Positions 1 to 10,468 of a stretch of 64,000 nt of DNA are shown in pieces (the stretch's first letter is position 1; the number at the start of each line of letters is the position of its first letter). Below the pieces are notes generated by a model. That model was not told the origin of the DNA. It was given only the letters and a program-made list of their open reading frames with translations, and ran no database searches. Position numbers and translations under genes: made by a program. Origin of the DNA: Diphasiastrum complanatum (lineage: Eukaryota > Streptophyta > Lycopodiopsida > Lycopodiales > Lycopodiaceae); NCBI GenBank assembly GCA_029204225.1, contig CM055098.1, forward strand, positions 9,728,746 to 9,792,745. The letters run 5' to 3'.

Positions 1-622
1 TGGCGTTTTGAGCCTTTGTTGACATATAGAGCATGAGATGATGAAGTCAACCAAGTGTCTTGACTTCTTCGATTGTCTGCTTGCAGCAACATAGTGATAA
101 CTCTAGTAAGGGTTAAATCTGAGTGTGTCGATATGACCATCACCCAGTTCTCGTATGTAGAGGGCAAGCTTGAAAGCAATGTCATGATTGCGTCTTGATC
201 GTCTATGACTGATCCGACAGCGGCCATTTGTTGCAAGAGATTCTTAAACTGGTTAACGTGATTCTGAAGTGAATCACTGTTCGACAACTTGAGAGTGAAG
301 AACTTTCTTCGTAGATGTAACTTGAAAGTTACGTTCCTCACATCATATAGTGAGCTCAGGATGTCCCATACTTCTTTCGAAGTTTAAGCTTCAGATATGT
401 GGCCAATTTGAGTGTCTGATATATTGAGAATACTAAGCGCAAAAGCTTAACCATCCTTCGATTTCCATTTTGAGTCGGTTGTGTCGTCTTCAAGCTTCAC
501 TTCAATACCTGTGACAACATCCCACAACTCGTTGGCGATTAGCAAGGTCTTCATCTTCACAAGTAGTAATTGGATCCATTCAGCTTGTCTGCGATAAGAC
601 CGGCTTTACTTTGAGAATCCAT
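1..622 (-). pseudogene. Copia gag (UBN2-type) remnant
   Basis: The minus-strand translation starts at an ATG at 622-620 with MDSQSKAGLIADKLNGSNYY. It continues through NELWDVVTGIE, KEVWDILSSLYDVRN and DQDAIMTLLSSLPSTYENW, which are typical of the Copia Gag helical domain (UBN2 / DUF4219 families). The frame is broken just after NGSNYYL, where the TGA at 559-557 stands in place of the usual tryptophan codon. It is broken again by stops near 446 and 388. The same first lesion is present in the copy at 46600, so it probably predates both insertions. No zinc knuckle is reached before the window edge. Confidence 0.75.
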
Positions 623-699
623 CTGGAACTTTAGTCTGTCGATAATTCGATGACGTTAAGAGAAAGATACCGTGTTGCGCTACAATTGGAAATCAATTA

Positions 700-870
700 T
701 CTGATACTGAAATTTGATACCACAAATTGAAGAATATGATACTGTGAAAAGTATCTAATGATATCAATTTGATATCGCGAAAGATATCAAGTGTTAGAGC
801 TCTGATATAACATATCACTCTGATATCATGAAGGTACGCTCTGATACTATGTATTAGAGCTCTGATACCA
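700..870. repeat. Degenerate repeats of a CTCTGATAC (primer-site-like) motif
   Basis: The leader between gag and the primer site contains many diverged copies of a GCTCTGATAC / TGATATC motif, for example near 797, 822, 840 and 859. The last one is the complete primer binding site. Reading on the minus strand, these are repeated GTATCAGAGC-like words. The pattern looks like local duplication around the primer site followed by decay. Confidence 0.5.
859..870 (-). other. Primer binding site (initiator tRNA-Met type)
   Basis: The plus strand reads GCTCTGATACCA, so the minus strand reads TGGTATCAGAGC. This is the classic plant LTR-element primer site complementary to the 3' end of initiator tRNA-Met. 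It lies 2 bases inside the proposed LTR end. Confidence 0.75.
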
Positions 871-872
871 TA

Positions 873-1262
873 TTGGAAAGAGGTGATAGCAATAACGACA
901 AGTCGAAGGTTGTGAACGACTTATCGAGTGCAGCAGAATGGAGCCTGCTTTCCTGACGCATGACTACACTACCAATATTCAACAAAACGAAATGACAGAA
1001 GTCACGTTCAATCTTATAGTGACCAACTTTGAAATCATTAGCACTACAATGACGTCGATATGTCGGATGATGTCCGATATGTCGGAGCCACTTGTTAGCG
1101 ATTCCCGAGTATTTCTGCAGACTGTGTAATAACACGAAAAGAACTGCAGAACTGGATAATAAGTGGATGAAGATTAAAAGATCGATTAGTCGATAATCAG
1201 GAAATAATCTAACAATTCAAACGCCCACGTTTGAAACGTGTTTCAAACGAGAGAATTCCCAA
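873..1262 (-). repeat. Copia 5' LTR (proposed)
   Basis: Bounds are proposed from the primer site and short inverted ends: the minus strand begins TTGGGAATTC at 1262 and ends CTTTCCAA at 873. The length is about 390 bp. The partner LTR is outside the window, so the right-hand bound is uncertain. Short open frames inside this stretch are not considered genes. Confidence 0.5.
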
Positions 1263-1648
1263 CTTTTTTCTATTGAGCCCTAGGCCCCCCAAAAGGTGTG
1301 CATGACTATATCGAAAAAAAAATTAGGGCCTCTAACTCGGCCCACACCAACCTCTAACTAACTCGTAGACTGTTGTGGAAAACTCGTCTCCTTCATGTGC
1401 TTGATCGAAGCTTCTCCTCCTCTCCATCTTTTGCCAAGATTTCTTGTAGGCGAGGGTTTTTGATCTGCCATAGTAAGTGGGCCCTGACGCTAGTAAGAGA
1501 ACCATAAGAATGTATCTTGACCCTATCCGGATCGGGATGTGACCATATAGTGCGTATGTAGCTCTGGTAAATCTGTCGCCTGATATAAGCATGGGTCGGA
1601 AGATCAAGTGCAGATAACCCCCAAGTCTGAAGAAGGGCTGAGACACTG

Positions 1649-1834
1649 CTATACCAAGAATGCTTGGCTCCCCGTCCAGCAATGGCATGAGATGAAGTGA
1701 GCAGCAACAACGTATCTGGAAGTATCACTAAAGATTCCATGACAATGCAGGCATCTCCATCTGGCCTGGTGAGTAGCCACATCCCCCTCTGTCAACTCAA
1801 CCTCTAACCAAATGCCTCTCCCAAGGACCGGCAT
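1649..1834 (-). pseudogene. BED-type zinc finger fragment (hAT transposase N-terminus)
   Basis: The 61-residue frame reads MPVLGRGIWLEVELTEGD followed by RWRCLHCHGIFSDTSRYVVA and AHF. The spacing (IW.EVEL, then RWRCxxC, then F, SR and AH) parallels the BED finger of the nearby transposase at 9812 (IWDEVEL, KWRCPFC, SRVRAHL). The frame runs into stops and frame changes after the finger, and nothing transposase-like follows downstream to 1320. The call as a hAT first exon is by analogy; the catalytic part is not seen. Confidence 0.5.
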
Positions 1835-2137
1835 CGTGTGAAACTATCGATGTATCAGACCTGAAAAAGAGGAAACAAACAATCACATGTCAATACATTC
1901 TACTAGTAGCAACAACATTAATATTCCAAATATGCATTCGCAACATGCCATTGCTTACAACAACCCTAAACCCAACATCGAAAAAAAACTGCCATTTTGT
2001 TGCATCGACAACAGGTTCAAGCTGCAAATAGTGTCCTGGACCTTGAACTCATCAAAACAAGCATCCTAGGCATTCCTATGGGAATGAAGAAACACGGTGC
2101 AGCTTCAGACTGCAACTCAACCGCATGCCTACAAGAC

Positions 2138-2158
2138 CCCTAAACCCTAAACCCTAAA
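2138..2158. repeat. Interstitial telomere-like motif (CCCTAAA x3)
   Basis: Three contiguous CCCTAAA units of plant telomere type lie inside relic copy A. The equivalent place in copy B (about 20555) lacks them, so they were probably gained locally. Similar TTTAGGG pairs occur at 3400-3413 and 4209-4222. Confidence 0.7.
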
Positions 2159-2638
2159 AAACACGTGATTTGGGCATGCCATTGAAAACTTTCACTACAA
2201 GCGATAATAGCCAAAACTAATAGTACAAGTATGTTTATGGGCATGAAGAAACACAGTTTAGCCTCAATCTGCACCTCAATCGGATGACTACATGACAATT
2301 TAACAAAAGAGACAAAAACACATGGAAAAAGGGCATGAGATTCACATCTATTGCTACAACCAAAAATGGGGAAAACTAATAGCATAAGCATGTCTGTGGG
2401 GTTCAATACAAATGAATTGAAATTAAAAACCATTTCATTACGTTGCCTACAGCTCATTCCATGAGCTTCCAAGATGTGAGGCCAAAACTTACCTAAAACC
2501 CTTTTGGAGATGAACACCACTGCCTCGTCGTCGCCACCGTGTTGATCACACACTAAACAATGCTCCAAGATGGCTACAATCCACCATCACCATCTCTCTC
2601 TATCTCACTCCCAAGAAAGCAAATTTTTTTATGTGCGT

Positions 2639-2864
2639 GCGGGCTGCCTGCTCGCGGCCCACATAAAAAAATTTGCAATTTTTTCTGGCGTTCCGGGACT
2701 GCGTTTCTGGTCCCGAAACGCCAACGTTCCGCATCGTCCGATCCGGAACGAGCGGGCTGCCTGCTCGTGACCCACATAAAAAAATTTGCAATTTTTTCTG
2801 GCATTCCAGGACTGCGTTTCTGGTCCCGAAACGCCAACGTTCCGCATCGTCCGATCCGGAACGT
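2639..2864. repeat. 113-bp direct tandem duplication with internal hairpins
   Basis: Two units, 2639-2751 and 2752-2864, are nearly identical. Each contains an A/T run followed by inverted repeats: GGCGTTCCGGGAC pairs with GTCCCGAAACGCC, and CGTTCC pairs with GGAACG. The overlapping open frames here on both strands are a by-product of the duplication and are not called genes. Confidence 0.8.
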
Positions 2865-2931
2865 GCTTGCAACGGATCGCGATATCCTGCTATATGTATA
2901 TATATGTGTGTGTGTGTATATATATATATAT

Positions 2932-3049
2932 CTACGGAAGCGGACCCTGGACGCGGACGCGGACGCGCGTCCGCGTATGCGTCCGGACGCGGACGCGTCA
3001 AGGGTGCGTCCGCGGAGGGACGCGTCCGCGATTTTCAAAAAAAAAAAAA
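2932..3049 (+). repeat. GGACGCG subterminal island, left arm of hAT-1
   Basis: A GC-rich block of repeated GGACGCG / CGCGTCC words starts right after the (TA)n tract and ends in ATTTTC plus a run of 13 A. The right arm at 10271-10471, read on the minus strand, has the same order: TA tract, TC, GGGTCC, GGACGCG words, then TTTTT and an A run. The GC-rich short open frames here are artefacts of the repeat. Confidence 0.7.
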
Positions 3050-3560
3050 TATAGGCATTAGCCCACGCTGTCCCACATCCCCAAAGCGAAATAAAAGGAA
3101 TTTATGGCCCCTTCCCCCCCCCCCAAAATTAATTATCAGAGGGTGTCTGGCACCCACCTGCCCCCTCCTGTTAAGAATAGGAAAACGGTACCCAAAAAAA
3201 TTTGAAAAAATATTGCAACAGACCTAACCACTGCCCATGCCTCCCATAACTGAGATATTACCAAACAACGATGACTAATGAGCAGTTCATAAATTATTAC
3301 AAACCTTCATTGGGAACTAAGCTCCAAAAAAGCGGCAAAGAAAGATCTGAGAGTGGTTTGGAGTGAAGATGATGGTTTGTATGGCAAACATATTACTGAT
3401 TTAGGGTTTAGGGTGCATCAGTGACTCTCTCAAAGAAGTGAATGCTCACCAAAGGATTTGGGAGAGGTGAACGCTCACCAAAAGAGTGACAAGTCTCAGG
3501 ACCAGAAGTCTCTGGGGGAAATCAATGCTCACCAGAAGAGTGACAAGCTCTCAAGACAGG
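3050..3560. other. Noncoding stretch with TTTAGGG pair and short GAATGCTCACC repeats
   Basis: No gene is visible. Features seen are a C-run at 3114-3123, a TTTAGGG pair (3400-3413) and three diverged copies of a GTGAAYGCTCACCARAAG word at 3439-3545 that resembles the outer ends of the foldback element at 5905-5960. Confidence 0.5.
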
Positions 3561-4175
3561 AAACCACAAGACCGACACACTACTATGTCTTATATGATGA
3601 GATCGGTTTCCCCCCGGATGAACTTCAACAGCTTACTAATTACTTATGCGAAACTGTGTCACCACAAGACCTACACACTATTGTGTCTCGGTTGATGAGA
3701 TCGGTTTCTCCCCGGATGAACTTCAACAGCTTACTAATTACTTATGGCACAACTTCGACATGCTACAACACGCTGTCGAAATTTTGCGTACCAACACGGG
3801 GGCTCCGAAACATCTCCCAGTTTTCAGGTCCCGACCGGGCAAAGTGTCCCTGAAGCCATGTTTAACGTCGAACTTTGGACGGACGTTGCGGGCCGACCAT
3901 CGGTCGTTTCCTCGTCCTGTTTGTTCCCACAGGTTCATATCGAGGTTGTCCACTAGCCGAAACAGACGGCACCTGAAACGGATCCCGTTTGGAGAAACGG
4001 GGCCGTCGGACGGAGAGTTGCAAAACTAGTCCATTTCGCTTGACCTAATTGCGTTTCTCTCCAGTCAAAGGGCCATTTTGACCGAACGATATCCGAATCG
4101 AGCCAGGCTCGATCCCTTGGGTTCGTATCGGGATCACGAACCTGTGGACTGTGTTCCCGGACCATTGATGCATTC
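3560..4175. repeat. Direct repeat copy 1 (partner at 6006-6725)
   Basis: This block starts with two 98-bp tandem units containing GATCGGTTTC and GGATGAACTTCAACAGC. It then continues into unique sequence with CCTCGTCCTGT, AACGGAYGGCAC, GCCGTCGGACGGAG and CGAATCGAGCCAGGCTCG. The same order recurs at 6006-6725, about 2.4 kb away in the same orientation. The two copies bracket the foldback element like a pair of LTRs, but neither a primer site nor a coding region between them supports that reading. Confidence 0.65.
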
Positions 4176-4509
4176 TACACAGTACCATGGCCTATGTGAT
4201 GAGATAGATTTAGGGTTTAGGGTGGTACAACGTCACATGGGCAACTAATCGAAGCAGGTCCTGGTAGATGTCGGCCGACACAACGAACGGAAGCAAGAAG
4301 CAGAATTTCACGAGAGTCAGCAAGAGATAATGGCGCGACTACCGGAGTTGCAGCCACGTGCCCTCACGGTCCTCGGACCTGCGCCCCCCTACCCCAGCTG
4401 GCGAGGGCGAGGAAATGCAGCAGCGGATTGGAATTAACTTCACCGCAGAACAGCTAGCTATGCTCCGGGAAAGGGTCCCTCATCGTCGGGCCAGCCAGTA
4501 GGTCTTCTA
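4176..4509. other. Unassigned stretch with TTTAGGG pair
   Basis: A TTTAGGG pair lies at 4209-4222. The remainder is GC-moderate sequence with a short unconvincing frame (MARLPELQPRALTVLGPAPP) that I cannot assign. Confidence 0.4.
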
Positions 4510-5959
4510 GTTCCCTGTAGTGAATGGCACAATTATGATGAACATTCACTCTTCTGGTGACCATTCACTCCCTGTAGTGAATGGCACGGTTCTGACGACC
4601 ATTCACCACTGTTGGCAGTAGTTTTGTTGCAGTTGTTTTCATCACGCTACGGAATCGAGGACGCACACCACAAAAACACCTCAAAACGTGCCAAAATGTT
4701 GGCCTTTTGTTTGGTTTGGGATTTAGGGTTTGGGGAACAAACAACCAGAAGGAGGATATCAAAGATACTGTCGAGCAAGATTCTGATGATGATGAGGAGT
4801 ACAAGCCTTCAATGCGCCAGACAGAAAGTTTCAGCTCTTCCATAAGTTTGAAGTGTGACAGAAGTATTAAAGTTGCTTGGTATATGACAGGGACGGTGTG
4901 AGTGAAAGTCAGTTAAAGCATGTTTTGCAATAAGAACACAGTTTGAAAGGAAGTTTTATCGGCTTCAATACCCATTTCCTGAACTCAGACACCTAAGGAA
5001 GCAGCATATATCAGACAATGATCAATACCCTTTCATCTGGATGTTTGGCCAAGAAGCTTTGTAAGAAAGCAATGGTCAAAAATGTTTTTCCAGTGCATGG
5101 AGATGGTAGGAGTGGTTCTGACGCCAGTACGTGTTCCCGGATTTTACCACATCATCAATTGCTCCGTCTTGGACTCCACGTCAAACTTTTCTAGTGAGCC
5201 TCCAGAGACAGCACCCACTGGTTTCTGATCCACTGATCAAAAACCAGTTGTGGTTTTCTCTAAAGGCTCACCAAAAACGTTTGGCGTGGAGTCAAAAACG
5301 GAGCAATTAATGGCGTGGTAAAATCCGGGAGTATGTGGAGGCAACACAACCACTCCTTTCGTCTGCATGCCCTGGACGGACCTTTTTGGCCATTGCTTTC
5401 TTGCAAGGCTTCCTGGCAAAATATCCACCCAGAAAGGGTACTGAACATTGCCTGATATATACTGCTTCGTTGGGTGTCTGAGTTCAGGAAATGGCAATGA
5501 AGCCAAAACCTAAATCATAAAACAGTATAAAGCCAACATAACTGCCTTTCAAACTCTGTACTGATTGAAAAACCCGCTCTAACTGGCTTTCATTTACACC
5601 ATCCCCGTCGGTAACCAAGCAGCTTCAGTACATCTGTCGCACTCTGAAGTTATGGAAGAGATCGAACTTTCTTCCTGGCTAACTGAAGGCTTGTACTCTT
5701 CATCATCAGAAGAATCTTGCTCAACAGTGTATTTGATGTCCTTCTTTTCGCCGTTTGTTTGCTAGCCCTTGGCCCTAAAGCATACGATAGGTCCACACTT
5801 TTGCGCGTTTTGATGGGCTTGTTTGGTGTGCGTCCTCAATTCCATGGCTTGATGGAAACAACTGTGGAAAAACTGTTGTTCACAATTTTGAACTCCATAA
5901 GTTAATGGACACCAGAAGAGTGAATGGTCAGCAAAACTATGCCATTCACTATAGGGAAC
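4510..5959. mobile_element. Foldback-like element: 1.45-kb diverged palindrome
   Basis: The left arm (4510 to about 5234) is a diverged inverted copy of the right arm (about 5235 to 5959). Outer ends read GTTCCCTGTAGTGAATGGCA on the left and its near-complement on the right; the centre is GGTTTCTGATCCACTGATCA. Both arms code, in head-to-head orientation, an acidic stretch (VEQDSDDDEEYKPS versus VEQDSDDEEYKPS) and further in a stretch with QYPFxW, ARKQWPK and TPGFYHAINC. The acidic N-terminus plus the basic/cysteine-like tail faintly recall piggyBac-derived transposases, but no catalytic core is present and no TTAA flank is seen, so that assignment is only a suggestion. Confidence 0.7.
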
Positions 5960-6005
5960 CACATGACCGACCATCCTGCAAGAAGTATAGCTACCTCTGT
6001 CAGCA

Positions 6006-6445
6006 CAGGCCTACACAGTACTATGTCTTATATGATGTGATCAGTTTTCCCCCGGATGAACTTCAACAACTTACTAATTACTTATGCGAAATTGTTTCAT
6101 TCACTACAGGGAACCACGAGACCTACACAGTACTACATCTTATATGATGTGATCGGTTTACCCCCGGATGAACTTCAACAGCTTACTGATTACTTATGCA
6201 AAACTGTTTCATTCACTACAAGGAACCACGAGACCTACACAGTACTATGTCTTATATGATGCGATCGGTTTCCCCCCGGATGAACTTCAACAGCTTACTG
6301 ATTACTTATGCAAAGCTGTTTCATTCACTACAGGGAACCACGAGACCTACACAATACTATGTCTTATATAATGTGATCGATTTCCCCCGGATGAACTTCA
6401 ACAGCTTACTAATTACTTATGCAAAATTGTTTCATTCACTACAGG
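6006..6445. repeat. 112-bp tandem repeat, four units
   Basis: The marker GGATGAACTTCAACA recurs at 6054, 6166, 6278 and 6389, giving periods of 112, 112 and 111. Each unit also contains CATTCACTACAGGGAACCAC, which is the outer end of the foldback element. Long overlapping frames arise because the unit has few stops; codon use and lack of any start context argue against coding. Confidence 0.85.
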
Positions 6446-6725
6446 TCGTCCGTCCGTTCCTCGTCCTGTCTACTCCCACAGGTTCCTGGCGAGGTTGTCC
6501 GTTGGCCGAAACGGACGGCACTCGAAACGGATCCTGTTTGGAGAAACTGGGCCGTCGGACGGAGAGCTGCAAAACTAGTCCATTTCACGTGACCTGATTG
6601 CGTTTCTGTCCCGTCGAACGGCCATTTTGACCGAACGTCACCCGAATCGAGCCAGGCTCGGTCCCTTGAGATCGTATCGAGATCACGAATCGTTGGACTG
6701 TATCCCCAGACCATTTTGTCAATTC
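6446..6725. repeat. Unique part of direct repeat copy 2
   Basis: This is the counterpart of 3895-4175, with the same order of CCTCGTCCTGT, GGCCGTCGGACGGAG and CGAATCGAGCCAGGCTCG. It shows roughly 10-20 percent mismatches by eye. Confidence 0.7.
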
Positions 6726-6771
6726 CAAATGTTTTCAGGTCCCATCCCAGCAAAGTGTCCCATCATGTGCT

Positions 6772-6772
<1 letters not shown>

Positions 6773-6837
<65 letters not shown>
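6773..6837. repeat. (CT)n microsatellite
   Basis: An uninterrupted CT run of 65 bases. Confidence 0.95.
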
Positions 6838-6840
<3 letters not shown>

Positions 6841-7000
6841 TTGCACGGAGCAAACCATTTCTAACTAACCATTCAAATTTCACAGAGCTAATCATTTGTA
6901 AGCAACCACGATAAATTAGCCATGACACAAATAGACTGTAAAAAAAAATATACATCTCATCTGATGCCACTTTACATGATGCTAAAATGTGTATCAGTAT
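6838..7000. other. 3' flank of hAT-1 transposase
   Basis: AT-rich sequence directly downstream of the transposase stop on the minus strand. No gene is visible. Confidence 0.5.
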
Positions 7001-9807
7001 CTACAAGTCTGTGCTAAAAAAATCATCCCTCTGCGTGCCAGATGCATCTGCAGGGGTGTCAAATACAAAGTCTGGCTGGGAGTCTGGGGGCATCTGGGAC
7101 TCCTCTAAGTCTGGGCCAACGTCTGCCAAGAGACGACTAGAAAAATCATCAGTGCGTCCCCTCTTGGCTGGCCTACCTCTGGGTCTGCCGGAAGGAACCC
7201 TTTGTGGTACACTCCTGCCTGGGGGTCTCCCTCTGCCACGGGGGGGGTCTCTGGAAAGAACTGCCTGCCTGTGATGCTTTGAGTCGTCTCTGCGCTGTCT
7301 GTCTCTGGGTAGCAGCCTCTATCTCCCTCGCAAACTTTGACCAGCCATCATCTGAAAGGGGGCGTGATGCGGGAGTACTGGGTGGGGCAAGGTCGACCGT
7401 CTCGTCTGAATCATATGTGGGCTCATCATCAGAGGAGGGCAACGTCAGCAGGGAGGGGGGTGGTCTCATCGGCATCGGCATCATCCTCAGGATCACCCCG
7501 TAGAGCACGCCGAGCGACATCGTCTGGATCAACCTCTGGCTCTGGCTCATGATCGGCCGCTGCAACCAGGCACTCATCGAGATTGACCTGCACAAGTCAA
7601 ACATTTGTGAGAATAGCCGAAGCAACCGTGAGGGCATTAAACTGAATGTCTTAAACTAATACGAAAGCAAGCGATAGAGCATAGACATATACCTGCAAGA
7701 GTAGGGCTCGTGCGCCTCCTGCCCTCATGCTCTCCGTGATGCGTCGAACCACCCTGGTGTTGGTGTTGCAGTACACCAAGTCATTGCATCGCTCCGTTGT
7801 CAGACGGTTCCGCCTGTTCGTGTGAACAAGGCTGAACGCTGACCAGTTTCGCTCACACACGCAAGCAGAACAGTCCTGCATTAATTGGCAACCACTCGAG
7901 TGAGTACCGACCTTGTAGAGAAAATGCGAAAACTGGTTGGATGAATGGGATTAGACAACATACCTGTGAAAGGACTCGGAGCACGAGCGTCCTCAGGTTT
8001 GGCTGTCCAGCGTCGTAGCTCTCCCACCATGATACAGGCAAGAGCCTGTTCTCTCGGAAACGTGCAAGGTCCTCGCCGAACAGCCCCAGAGAGTGCCTGC
8101 AGTTGATCAGCGATGTGCGTGAGTACATCTTGAGCCCGCGCAGGGAAATTGAACGAACGACAGCGGCGGATGAATGTATGCGAACCAGTCCCCACGCAGC
8201 TCTGCATCGTCGTACTGCCTCTCGCTCTGAAATAGCGGATGCAGTATGTGGGCCACACTGTGAATGGGCCGGTGAAACTTATCCTATCGTCGCTGCCACA
8301 AGCGCCTGATAGGCTCCAACCTGTGGACCAAACCACGTGGAGGCAACAGTTACATACCATCGTGTTGCGGTAGCATGAAACGAGCAAAAAAAAAGAAGCA
8401 TCTTGAACGAGCCAAAAAATAAATACCATATTACCTGCTGAATGTGCGGAAAAGGGCAGTCATGCGGCGCTTGCGTGTGACGAAGTCCACAACCGCAAGT
8501 GCCCTCGTGAGAATCTCACTGACCCAAGGCAAGCGCCCGATGGAATGCAGGAGGAGGTCCAGTGAGTGTGTAGCACATGGAGTCCACACAATGGAGGGGT
8601 ACTCTGCCATAAGAAGCTCCCCCATACCGCGGCAGTTGGACGCATTGTCCGTCACAACCTTTCGCGGTACGTTCACATGATCAGTTCACAGCTTGGAAAC
8701 ACATTGCAATCAATCGAAAACCACGCAAAACTTTTGTATCAACATTAAGCAGTAAATGACCAAGCAACTAATGAAAAAAAATTGTACCTGGACAACGCGC
8801 TGTGGCCCGACCTCCTCTATCGCAGCGCGGATGATGTCGTAAATGTACTCGGCCGAGTGCACTCTCCCTGCCTCGGAGGCGTCGATGCTGCGCAGGAACA
8901 TGGAACCGTAACAACTAGAAACAATCACGTTGATGAGTGGACGTCTACGACGATCAGTCTACCCATCAGCCATGATGGAACAGCCGTATGTGCGGCCAGT
9001 CTCTCTCTAACTGATGCAACCCGGTCCTGGAGCAAAGGGCCGCGTAGTGCGTCGGCTGTGGGTGGTGTGTAGCCGGGCCCGCAGACTGCAACTTTCGAGA
9101 TAGCCTCTCGAAAGATGCGGGATGATGCCATGATAAAGGGGAGGTTCAGGTCATAGAACATCTGTGCTATGGTCCTCGTGGCCTCTCTGTGCTGCCCCTC
9201 TCTGAAAGATCCCGGCATGGACATCTGTCTAGTGCCTCGGGATGTGGATGGCTGGGAGGATGTGGATGGACGATGTGGATCTGGAGGTGGTGGCATAGGT
9301 GCAGGTGCGGAAGCGGAGGATGTGGACGGGCCGTGCAGATCTGACGGTGATGGCAGAGACGTAGGTGCAGCACTGGAGGCTGTGGATCCATGGGGAGTAC
9401 TGGCGGAGGGGGTACGGGTGGATGTGGCAGAGGCGGAGGCGGTGGCGGGTGCGGATGCAGCGGCGGTGGCGGGTGCGGATGCGACAGTGGCGGCGGCGGC
9501 GCTGGGTGTACTTGTGGCAGGGGCGGTGGCAGTGGGTGCACCAGTGGAAACACAGTCCGCGGCATCTGTGGACGGCTCGCCGAGCTCAGCAGCTGGCTCA
9601 GAATATGCCTCGAGAATGTGAGCCCTCTCTGCAGCGGGGATGACCATACAAACGCCGATCCCGTAGCGTCCCTCCGTGGGTCGGACTCGCAAGCCCCCCA
9701 GATGTGCTCGAACCCGAGAGGCGTTCCCTGTGAACTGCTTTCGACAAAAAGGGCAACGCCACTTTTTGTCGGGCAACAACTCCACCTCATCCCAAATGGG
9801 ACGAGCA

Positions 9808-9812
<5 letters not shown>
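7001..9812 (-). pseudogene. hAT transposase, broken (BED finger, DUF659, hATC)
   Basis: The start MAARPIWDEVELLPDKKWRC gives a BED finger (CPFC, SRVRAHL) directly after a (CT)n tract. A long Ala/Pro/Ser linker follows, then the DUF659 catalytic start (EATRTIAQMFYDLNLPF) and TDNASNCRGMGELL with TPCATHSLDLLL. The C-terminal dimerisation domain is WWESYDAGQPNLRTL then CERNWSAFSLVHTNRRNRL. The tail has two AT-hooks (RGRGRPPGR, GRPRGRPAKRGR). Canonical introns fit at 8787-8659, 7963-7876 and 7692-7588. Breaks: frameshift plus a TAG in the DGWTD motif near 8970, loss of the segment between FRTFS and the HSVAHILHPLF block, and frame changes at a G6 run (7455) and a G8 run (7240-7247). Not functional as read. 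Confidence 0.85.

Positions 9813-9877
<65 letters not shown>
9812..9877. repeat. (CT)n microsatellite abutting the hAT-1 start codon
   Basis: A 65-base CT run begins at the very ATG of the transposase frame, so the transcript leader would be (GA)n immediately before AUG. Confidence 0.9.
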
Positions 9878-9882
<5 letters not shown>

Positions 9883-9910
9883 GAAGCACGCAAATCTATA
9901 TCTCTCTCTC

Positions 9911-9960
9911 ACCCTAAACCCTAAACCCTAAACCCAAGCACCCTAAACCCTAAATCCTAA
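9911..9960. repeat. Interstitial telomere-like motif (CCCTAAA, two clusters)
   Basis: Three CCCTAAA units at 9912-9932 are followed, after a short spacer, by CCCTAAACCCTAAATCC at 9941-9957. The cluster sits between a CT-rich and a CA-rich simple repeat within hAT-1. Confidence 0.75.
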
Positions 9961-10156
9961 ACTCACACACACACACACCATGTCTCGTACACGCGCGCAC
10001 ACACACAAATCCTCTCTCTTTGTCCCTCACACTCTCTGTCTCTTCCTCTGTCTCTCTCACACACAAATCACCACACACACATCTGTATGCACACAAATCA
10101 ACAATATCCACACACACACACACACATAAACTACCACACACACACACAAACACCAT

Positions 10157-10235
<79 letters not shown>

Positions 10236-10270
10236 GCTTCTGCAGAACAGTCCGCTGCCCGCGCCTTTTG
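9961..10270. repeat. CA-rich and (CT)n simple repeats
   Basis: Broken (CA)n and (CT)n tracts fill this stretch, including a pure CT run at 10159-10233. The open frames here are repeat artefacts. Confidence 0.85.
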
Positions 10271-10468
10271 TTTTTTTTTTTTTTAAAAACGCGTCCGGGG
10301 CCAGGACGTTCTGGGCCCTGGACGCTGGACGCATCCAGAGGACGCGTCCAATCAAAAAAAATTAAAAAAAAAGGGACGCGTCCGACCCCGCGTTTGGGGG
10401 TCGGACGCGTCCGGGTCTGGGCGTCGGACGCGGACGTAGACGCGGGCATTCCGGCCCGGACCCTTATG

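Larger units (their letters stand above)
1..1262 (-). mobile_element. 5' part of a Copia LTR retrotransposon, cut by window edge
   Basis: Read on the minus strand, this stretch runs LTR (873-1262), primer binding site (859-870), leader, then a gag-like region reaching base 1. The order is that of a Ty1/Copia element entering the window from the right. The gag part is clearly related to the Copia relic at 46349-48760, which lies in the opposite orientation. Protease, integrase, RT and the 3' LTR would lie to the left of base 1 and cannot be judged. Several stops and frameshifts in gag make this an inactive copy. Confidence 0.75.
1320..2560 (-). repeat. Relic of a hAT-type leader plus BED finger, copy A
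   Basis: This segment is related over most of its length to 20290-21000 in the opposite orientation. Shared blocks include the GAAGCTAAACTGTGTTTCTT words, a stretch with GTTGTAAGCAAT, and the coding start MPVLGRxIW followed by VELxEGDVA. The unit TGAAGCTAAAYTGTGTTTC repeats more than once inside both copies. It is best read as the 5' end of an old transposon family whose first exon codes a BED finger. Confidence 0.6.

Noticed and set aside
2560-3227. Overlapping ORFs of 130-184 codons on both strands
   Set aside because: They are products of a 113-bp duplication and the GGACGCG array; no domain and no consistent frame.
6095-6110. CACTACAGGGAACC as a CACTA-type transposon terminus
   Set aside because: No partner terminus, 3-bp duplication or CACTA transposase is present; the word is explained as the foldback end.
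3458-6597. Repeated peptides such as PPDELQQLTNYLC in several frames
   Set aside because: They come from the 98- and 112-bp tandem repeats; the units are not frame-preserving and show no coding context.
3560-6725. Direct repeats read as LTRs of a single retroelement
   Set aside because: No primer site, polypurine tract, TG/CA ends or coding region fit between them, and the interior is a foldback element.
9167-9889. 240-codon minus ORF beginning with Arg-Glu repeats
   Set aside because: It is an out-of-frame shadow of the hAT-1 transposase linker plus the (CT)n tract.
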